The notes under the pieces: generated by a model
Databases searched by the model: none
Told to the model about the DNA's origin: nothing
The model's input: the letters and a program-made list of their open reading frames with translations, nothing else
Origin: Nanobdellota archaeon
GTDB lineage: Archaea; Nanobdellota; Nanobdellia; Pacearchaeales; GW2011-AR1
Assembly: GCA_022563455.1 (NCBI GenBank)
Contig: JADFNI010000035.1
Span: 1-11,012, forward strand
Length of the DNA stretch: 11,012 bases
Reading direction: 5' to 3'
Translations under genes and position numbers: made by a program
In this document: piece by piece, positions 4,544-9,684 of the stretch
Layout: each line of letters begins with the position of its first letter
Numbering within the stretch: position 1 is the first letter of the stretch

Positions 4544-7269
4544 CTATATAATGACTTTTGCCCTTTTAATTTCTTCTGCTGTTTATTTTTTAGATACTCT
4601 TTAACTAATTCATCCCATTTAAATTTATTAAAAAGTATTAAGATCAAGAAGACAGTTATAATACCAATTCCAATTATAATAATATATTTATTATCCCCCC
4701 TAGGAGTTGGTTCCCCTGTTGTATGAAAAGGTTTATCTTCAATAACTGGAAAAATTCTCTCACGAATCTTCTCAATACTAATATTTGCCACGTCTAAAGT
4801 TATACCGTGCAAAGTAATCCTCGTACTATAATATTCTAAAGAACTAAGATTAAGTTTAACTTCATCTCCTACATAAAGCGTTAAATTGACCGGGTCACTA
4901 GTAACTGTAATACTAACAGAATTAACCCCAACAAAATTCACAGTTAAAGTATGATTCATTTCAACAACTTCAAAAGTAACTTTCTCCTTAGACTTCAAAC
5001 TCAAACTAACTGGGCCTTTTTCAAGTTCTTTTTCTGTTACAACTCTCTCTTCAGAAATAGCAGCACTAGTCACACTCACTCTCGATGGAGAATTTCCACC
5101 ACCACTCACAATAATTTCAGCATTAGTTGTAAAAGAAGAACTAGAATTAGCACAATTTCCAGCTTGATCACAGGATTCAGCAGTATAACTATATGTAGTT
5201 GAAGCTGTAAGTCCGCTAAAAGATAATGAATGAGCTGTAACAAGAGACGAAAAACTGTTTAGCAAATCTCCCAAAATTGATGAGTTCGAAAGTTCATTAG
5301 TGGTCCAATTTATAGTAGCAGTTGTAGTAGTTACATCTTTTTCTAATAAGGAACTAATATTTGGGCTAGTAACATCATAAACAATACTAAAATTACCTAA
5401 AGCAGATGTAGAATTTGAATTATTATTAACAGCAAGACAATTCCAAGAATAGTTTCCTTCTTCGCTAAATGTATAATTAAATGTGGTTGTATTATCAAAC
5501 CCAGAAACATCACTAGTTAAATTATAAGTCAAATTCCCAGTTGCATTCCATAAACTAAAGGTAGCATTACTAAGTTCGTAACTTAGTTCAGAAATTGATC
5601 TACAACTAAAATTTGTATCATTAGTATTTGTATGGGTCTCGTTCGTTGGTGAAGTTAAGCTAACAGAAATCCCCCCAACAACTAAACTATAGTTTGAGGA
5701 AGCATATCCTGAGTTTCCTTCAACATCAACCCCCAAACAATTCCAAGTATAAGTATCTTCAGCAATATTTGTTACATTAAATGAAGAAGAATTTGCCGTT
5801 CCAGTAACATTTTCACTAGAGCTATAATATAGACTTGTAGTATTCCATAAATTAAGAGTTAAGTTAGACAATTGCCAGTCAGTTGCATTACAAGTAAAAG
5901 TTACATTAACATTGAGATCAACTAAGTTATTTGATGGAGAGACAAGAGTAATGTTAGGAGAGGTAGAATCTATTGATAATGTAGCATTGTAAACATTTAT
6001 TCTAGAAAAATTATTTGAACTTTCACTAAACTGCAAACCTGTATCATATAATATATCCTCAATTTCAAAAGGAGTTTTAGTTTGAGACGTAAGATTCAAA
6101 TATTGCCTTAATATTGCAATTGCTCCAGAAACCATTGGAGCAGACATTGAAGTTCCATCTAATATATTATAAGATATTCCATCTATGTCTGTAGAATTTA
6201 TAGAAGATCCTGTTGCAAATAACTTAACCAAACTATTTCTATTTGAAAAACTTGAAATTGCATCAACCTTATCTGTAGAACCAACAGGTGTAGCATTAAC
6301 AATACAAGCCGGATTACTTATTCCACTTGAGTTACCAGCATTTCCTGCAGAAACCACAACAGAAATATTTTTAGAGGCGGCATTATTTATTGCAGTAGTA
6401 ATGGTAGGAAATACACCATCACAAGAACCAGGATATGTATCACCACTCCCAAGACTCATACTAATGACAGATATATTAAATATAGAAGCATTATTCACAC
6501 ACCAATTTATTGATGCAACAATATCTGATACTGAAAAATCCCCTGTTGAATTTCCTGCCTTAAGCATGACAATTTTTGCCTGAGGCGCAATTCCAGTAAT
6601 ACCTCCATTAGCAGCAACAATTCCAGATACATGAGTTCCATGTTCGTTTACAGCAATGGGGTCAGAGTCTTCAGTAGAACAAGCACCATCATCTGCGCAA
6701 TAATCATATCCTCCTATAATTTTACAACCAGAAGTTGGATCATTCTCTCCAAAACATCCTCCTAAATCAGGATGGCTATAATTAACTCCAGTATCAATTA
6801 TACAAACAGTTTGACCGATCCCAGTCAAATTAAAACCAAAAGTACTATTAGATAATAATTTATTTGCACCAGTAGAATTCATAATAGTTGTAGCATTTTG
6901 CAAGAGTGTATGAAAAACCGGTTCAATTTTAATGCTAGAAATATGCTCATTTTTCTTTAATCTTCTTAAATCTTCTTTAGTAATAAAAGCAGAAACACTA
7001 GTCCCAAGATCATGTTTAATATTTTCCTTCGGCAATCCAACATTTTTAATATTATCCTGATGTTTACTATTAGTTCCAAAAAAGTGATTAGACAAACTAG
7101 ATTCATTTTTAAGACTTATAATTACCCTAACAGTTTCTCCAGAAGGAATATCTTCCAATTCTTCCATCACTTCAGCACCGATTACAAGCCCAAACAAACT
7201 AGTAACAACCAAGATCAACAAAAACATAACCTTACAAAAAGCAAAAAACATTTTTTCATCTCTATTCAT
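4540..7269 (-). CDS. Secreted, membrane-anchored subtilisin-like (S8) serine protease with Ig-like and fibronectin-like domains
   Basis: This 909-residue surface protease begins with a signal-peptide-like helix (about 8-31), then an I9-type propeptide (about 46-120). The S8 catalytic domain (about 148-395) has all active residues in standard motifs: D159 (IIDTG), H210 (EHGTHVSG), oxyanion N310 (SAGNAG) and S374 (DGTSMSAP). A Cys-rich loop (C172, C182, C191, C197) lies between D and H and may form disulphides. Two tandem Ig-like repeats (about 437-530 and 534-630) each carry a Cys pair and YxWNCL. A fibronectin III-like domain follows (about 633-716), then a beta-rich stalk, a membrane helix (about 861-880) and a basic cytoplasmic tail. 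Asn-X-Ser/Thr sites are abundant, as in glycosylated archaeal surface proteins. It has its own TATA box and overlaps the Pop5 gene by four bases. Its targets are unknown. Confidence 0.93.
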   Translation of the reverse strand: MNRDEKMFFAFCKVMFLLILVVTSLFGLVIGAEVMEELEDIPSGETVRVIISLKNESSLSNHFFGTNSKHQDNIKNVGLPKENIKHDLGTSVSAFITKEDLRRLKKNEHISSIKIEPVFHTLLQNATTIMNSTGANKLLSNSTFGFNLTGIGQTVCIIDTGVNYSHPDLGGCFGENDPTSGCKIIGGYDYCADDGACSTEDSDPIAVNEHGTHVSGIVAANGGITGIAPQAKIVMLKAGNSTGDFSVSDIVASINWCVNNASIFNISVISMSLGSGDTYPGSCDGVFPTITTAINNAASKNISVVVSAGNAGNSSGISNPACIVNATPVGSTDKVDAISSFSNRNSLVKLFATGSSINSTDIDGISYNILDGTSMSAPMVSGAIAILRQYLNLTSQTKTPFEIEDILYDTGLQFSESSNNFSRINVYNATLSIDSTSPNITLVSPSNNLVDLNVNVTFTCNATDWQLSNLTLNLWNTTSLYYSSSENVTGTANSSSFNVTNIAEDTYTWNCLGVDVEGNSGYASSNYSLVVGGISVSLTSPTNETHTNTNDTNFSCRSISELSYELSNATFSLWNATGNLTYNLTSDVSGFDNTTTFNYTFSEEGNYSWNCLAVNNNSNSTSALGNFSIVYDVTSPNISSLLEKDVTTTTATINWTTNELSNSSILGDLLNSFSSLVTAHSLSFSGLTASTTYSYTAESCDQAGNCANSSSSFTTNAEIIVSGGGNSPSRVSVTSAAISEERVVTEKELEKGPVSLSLKSKEKVTFEVVEMNHTLTVNFVGVNSVSITVTSDPVNLTLYVGDEVKLNLSSLEYYSTRITLHGITLDVANISIEKIRERIFPVIEDKPFHTTGEPTPRGDNKYIIIIGIGIITVFLILILFNKFKWDELVKEYLKNKQQKKLKGQKSLYR

Positions 7270-7289
7270 CCTAGTTAAATAAAGTCAGC

Positions 7290-7298
7290 TATTAAATA
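7290..7298 (-). promoter_or_regulatory. TATA-like box of the protease-Pop5 operon
   Basis: The minus strand reads TATTTAATA, centred about 25 bases upstream of the protease ATG at 7269. The predicted transcript is leaderless and would carry protease, Pop5 and the small membrane protein. Confidence 0.5.
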
Positions 7299-7310
7299 TG
7301 TTACTAAATC

Positions 7311-7318
7311 TTTAAAAA
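7311..7318 (+). promoter_or_regulatory. TATA-like box of the RNase J operon
   Basis: The plus strand reads TTTAAAAA, centred about 26 bases upstream of the ATG at 7341. It lies in the 71-base divergent gap shared with the protease promoter. Confidence 0.45.
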
Positions 7319-7340
7319 CTAAGAAGTTATTTAATAATAA

Positions 7341-8672
7341 ATGGTGAAAATACATACGGTAGGTGGTTTCTCAGAGGTCGGAAAAAATATGGCGGTAATA
7401 GAACTGGATGAAGACGCTTTCATAATTGACGAAGGTTTTTTTCTGCCAGCAATAGTTTCAATGCAGGAAAGAGATAACGTAATGACTGAAAGAAAATTAA
7501 AAAATATAGGCGCAATCCCCGAAGATTCAGTAGTTGAGAGTATAAGATCAAAAGTTTGTGCACAGTTTATTAGTCATGCACATCTAGATCATGTAGGGGC
7601 AGTCCCATTCTTATCAGACCGATATGAGGCACCAATATATGGAACTCCATTCACAATTGAAGTTTTAGATTCTCTTTTAAAAGATAATGATATTGTATTA
7701 AAAAATAAAATTAACAGAATAAAACCAAACACAACTTTTTACGTTCAAGGGAAAAATCAAAAATATAAAATAGACTTCATTCACATGACTCATTCAACGG
7801 TGCAATGCTCAATGGTAGCAATTCATACAAAAGAGGGAGTAGTTCTTTTTTCAGGAGATTTCAAATTGGATGATACTCCTGTTTTAGGACCAATTCCAAA
7901 TTACAAAAGGTTAAAAGAAATAGGAAAAGAAGGAGTAGTAGTTTTTATAGTAAACTCTCTTTATTCAGGGACCCCAAATAAAACCCCTTCAGAATCTCAT
8001 GCTAGAGAATTACTTCGAAAAACTCTAATAGACATCGAAAACAAGCATGAAGGTATGATTGTCACAACTTTTGCTTCTCACATTGCAAGATTAAAAAGTA
8101 TAGTAGAGTTTGGAAAAAAACTTGATAGAGAAGTAGTATTCCTTGGAAGAAGTTTAGATAAATATTCAACTGCCGCTAAAAATTCTAATCTCGCGCCTTT
8201 CTTAAATAGCATAAAAATAGCAAAATACCGAAGACAAGTAGAAAGAACACTTCAAAAAGTCGAAAAGAAAAGAAAAGATTACTTGGTAGTCTGCACAGGT
8301 CATCAAGGAGAACCGGGGTCAATTCTAGAAAGATTGTCTCGTCATCAGCTTCCATTCAGAATAACTTCTCAAGATAATATAATTTTTTCTTCAAGTGTTA
8401 TTCCATCCCCAGTAAATATAGAACAGTTTGCAAAAATGGAAGCTCGTCTTAAGAAGAGTAAACCAAAAATCTACAGAGATCTTCATGTTTCAGGTCATGG
8501 AAGAGAAGAAGATTTAAAAGAAACAATTAAAATGGTTCAGCCAAAGCACATAATTCCATGGCATGGCGACTTAAAAAAGACAAGGCCTATGGTAGAATTA
8601 ATGACTCAATTTGGATACCGGCTTGGAAAAACATGCCATCTTCCTCAAAATGGGGAGGTGTTAGAATTGTAG
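7341..8672 (+). CDS. rnj: Archaeal RNase J (metallo-beta-lactamase / beta-CASP ribonuclease)
   Basis: RNase J of the beta-CASP family is a zinc-dependent 5'-3' exonuclease, with endonuclease activity in some members, acting in RNA decay and processing. The 443 residues match the archaeal family length, which lacks the long C-terminal domain of bacterial RNase J. The lactamase motifs are intact: H79, H81, D83 and H84 (SHAHLDH), H151 (THS), D173 (SGDF) and H408 (PWHGD). The beta-CASP motifs B (H247 in ASHIAR) and C (H386 in SGHGREED) are present. Motif A, normally an acidic residue as in DST or EST, reads VNSLYSG with Asn at 205, which is odd. The RNA-binding stretch TGHQGEPGS is at 319-327. 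The ATG at 7341 starts the family's usual N-terminus (I.TVGGFSEVGKNM). The next gene follows within a few bases. Confidence 0.92.
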   Translation: MVKIHTVGGFSEVGKNMAVIELDEDAFIIDEGFFLPAIVSMQERDNVMTERKLKNIGAIPEDSVVESIRSKVCAQFISHAHLDHVGAVPFLSDRYEAPIYGTPFTIEVLDSLLKDNDIVLKNKINRIKPNTTFYVQGKNQKYKIDFIHMTHSTVQCSMVAIHTKEGVVLFSGDFKLDDTPVLGPIPNYKRLKEIGKEGVVVFIVNSLYSGTPNKTPSESHARELLRKTLIDIENKHEGMIVTTFASHIARLKSIVEFGKKLDREVVFLGRSLDKYSTAAKNSNLAPFLNSIKIAKYRRQVERTLQKVEKKRKDYLVVCTGHQGEPGSILERLSRHQLPFRITSQDNIIFSSSVIPSPVNIEQFAKMEARLKKSKPKIYRDLHVSGHGREEDLKETIKMVQPKHIIPWHGDLKKTRPMVELMTQFGYRLGKTCHLPQNGEVLEL

Positions 8673-8677
8673 GGCCG

Positions 8678-9052
8678 TTGGATCAAAATAGGGAAAAAGA
8701 ACTAATCGGAGGTCTTAAAAATGCAATTGAAAGAGGATCTACAAAAGAGGCTGCATCACAAAGTTTTCTAAATGCAGGATATACTCCTGAAGAAATAAAA
8801 AATTCATTGTCAAAAATAAATGTTCAAGAAGTTCAAGCAACAACTCCTCAAACTCCAATTACCACGACCAAAACACAGCCCACAACTACAACTAAGACAC
8901 CAAAGGGTACAGAAACAAAAACAAATTCTCTTCCAGTAAATTCTCTTCCAGCAAAAGAAGAAAAAACTTCAAAAAAATTGATTATAATTGTTTCAATTAT
9001 AATTGTTTCAATTATGATGGGAGCGGGACTCTTAGGGCTTTACTGGAGATAA
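8678..9052 (+). CDS. Small C-terminally anchored membrane protein with Thr/Pro-rich linker
   Basis: With a TTG start at 8678 the protein has 124 residues. A helical domain (about 2-45) contains GGLKNAIERG and FLNAGYTPEEIKNSL, a helix-turn-helix pattern resembling short UBA-like motifs. A Thr/Pro/Lys-rich flexible linker (about 54-98) follows, then a membrane helix (about 101-119) and a WR end. It therefore looks like a tail-anchored protein facing the cytoplasm. The frame is open back into rnj (an ATG at 8558 overlaps that gene by 115 bases), but there the residues only shadow RNase J. GGAGG at 8654-8658 is a possible ribosome binding site; it is nearer to a rare ATT at 8666 than to the TTG, so the start is uncertain. 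No ATG lies between the rnj stop and the membrane helix. The function is unknown. Confidence 0.7.
   Translation: MDQNREKELIGGLKNAIERGSTKEAASQSFLNAGYTPEEIKNSLSKINVQEVQATTPQTPITTTKTQPTTTTKTPKGTETKTNSLPVNSLPAKEEKTSKKLIIIVSIIIVSIMMGAGLLGLYWR
8923..8952 (+). repeat. 15-base tandem duplication (linker)
   Basis: AAATTCTCTTCCAG plus one variable base occurs at 8923-8937 and 8938-8952 (the last base is T, then C). It keeps the frame and duplicates Asn-Ser-Leu-Pro-Val/Ala in the linker of the anchored membrane protein. Confidence 0.85.
8981..9010 (+). repeat. 15-base perfect tandem duplication (membrane helix)
   Basis: ATTATAATTGTTTCA occurs at 8981-8995 and again, identically, at 8996-9010. It duplicates Ile-Ile-Ile-Val-Ser in the membrane helix. 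Its period is the same as that of the repeat 29 bases upstream. Confidence 0.9.
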
Positions 9053-9065
9053 CTATTTGGTTAAA

Positions 9066-9599
9066 ATGAAATATAGCATTTATGAGCCTTTAGAAGATTC
9101 ATATTTTTTCAAAGATTTTCTTATAAAATATCTTTCAAAAATTCTAATCAAATCCCATCTAGACGTTGGAACTGGCTCAGGAATTTTAGCAAAAGTTTCC
9201 TCAAAAATTATAGGAAAAGAATCAGTTTTAGCTACAGATATTAATGAAAGTGCAATAGAAAACTTAAAAGATATTAAAGGAGTTAAAGGAATTGTCTCAA
9301 ACTTATTCGAAAATGTAAACGGAAAGTTTGACTTAATAACATTTAACGCGCCCTATTTACCATTAGACAAAAGGGAGCCGAAGGACTCTAAGATAGCAAC
9401 TACCGGGGGAATTAAAGGGGATGAGATATCATTAAAATTTTTGAAAGAAGCAAAAAAACATTTAACAAAATCCGGAAGAATCCTTCTTTTAATTTCCAGT
9501 CTAACCCCCTTTAATAAAATAGAAAAGTATAGCCCTGTGATTGTTGCAAGAAAAAAGCTATTTAATGAAGTTCTTTTAATTCTTGAGTTCATGGAGTAA
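9066..9599 (+). CDS. HemK/PrmC-related SAM-dependent methyltransferase
   Basis: The 177 residues fit the short archaeal HemK-like family (Mtq2-like), whose eukaryotic and some archaeal members methylate the Gln of the GGQ motif in the translation release factor with a Trm112 partner. That substrate is inferred from the family. Motifs seen: YEPLEDSYFF (6-15; family YEP.EDS), the SAM loop LDVGTGSG (32-39), acidic D58 (TDIN), the catalytic-site motif FNAPYLP (93-99), and ATTGGIKGDE (111-120), where relatives have ATDGG..G. The usual NPPY is NAPY here. I chose the ATG at 9066; an in-frame TTG at 9057 would add three residues. The gene begins 13 bases after the membrane protein's stop, so RNase J, membrane protein and methyltransferase form a likely operon. 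Confidence 0.87.
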   Translation: MKYSIYEPLEDSYFFKDFLIKYLSKILIKSHLDVGTGSGILAKVSSKIIGKESVLATDINESAIENLKDIKGVKGIVSNLFENVNGKFDLITFNAPYLPLDKREPKDSKIATTGGIKGDEISLKFLKEAKKHLTKSGRILLLISSLTPFNKIEKYSPVIVARKKLFNEVLLILEFME

Positions 9600-9625
9600 A
9601 CAATTCAAACTAGAATACAACTATA

Positions 9626-9634
9626 TTTATATAA
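9626..9634 (+). promoter_or_regulatory. TATA box upstream of mre11
   Basis: TTTATATAA lies in the 78-base gap before mre11. Its centre is about 25 bases upstream of the ATG at 9655 and about 48 upstream of the mre11 ATG at 9678. By the spacing used elsewhere in the window, transcription would start at the leader ORF and not at mre11. Confidence 0.55.
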
Positions 9635-9654
9635 GGATTCTAGCTGTAGATTTT

Positions 9655-9684
9655 ATGGTAATTAAAGAGGCATTTGGATGGTAA
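9655..9684 (+). CDS. Possible nine-codon leader ORF overlapping the mre11 start
   Basis: ATG at 9655 opens a nine-codon frame (MVIKEAFGW) that stops with TAA at 9682-9684. It overlaps the first seven bases of mre11 in another frame (ATGGTAA shared). The TATA box places the transcript start close to this ATG, so the leader would be translated leaderlessly. AAAGAGG at 9664-9670, inside the leader, is a plausible ribosome binding site seven bases before the mre11 ATG. This could couple mre11 translation to the leader. It is an inference from spacing only and could be chance. Confidence 0.3.
   Translation: MVIKEAFGW

Noticed and set aside
6185..6583. Plus-strand open frame of 132 codons inside the protease gene
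   Set aside because: It is antisense to the catalytic domain of an intact subtilase; no promoter or protein-like features of its own.
9353..9592. Minus-strand open frame inside the HemK-like gene
   Set aside because: It is the antisense shadow of a gene with conserved SAM and NAPY motifs.
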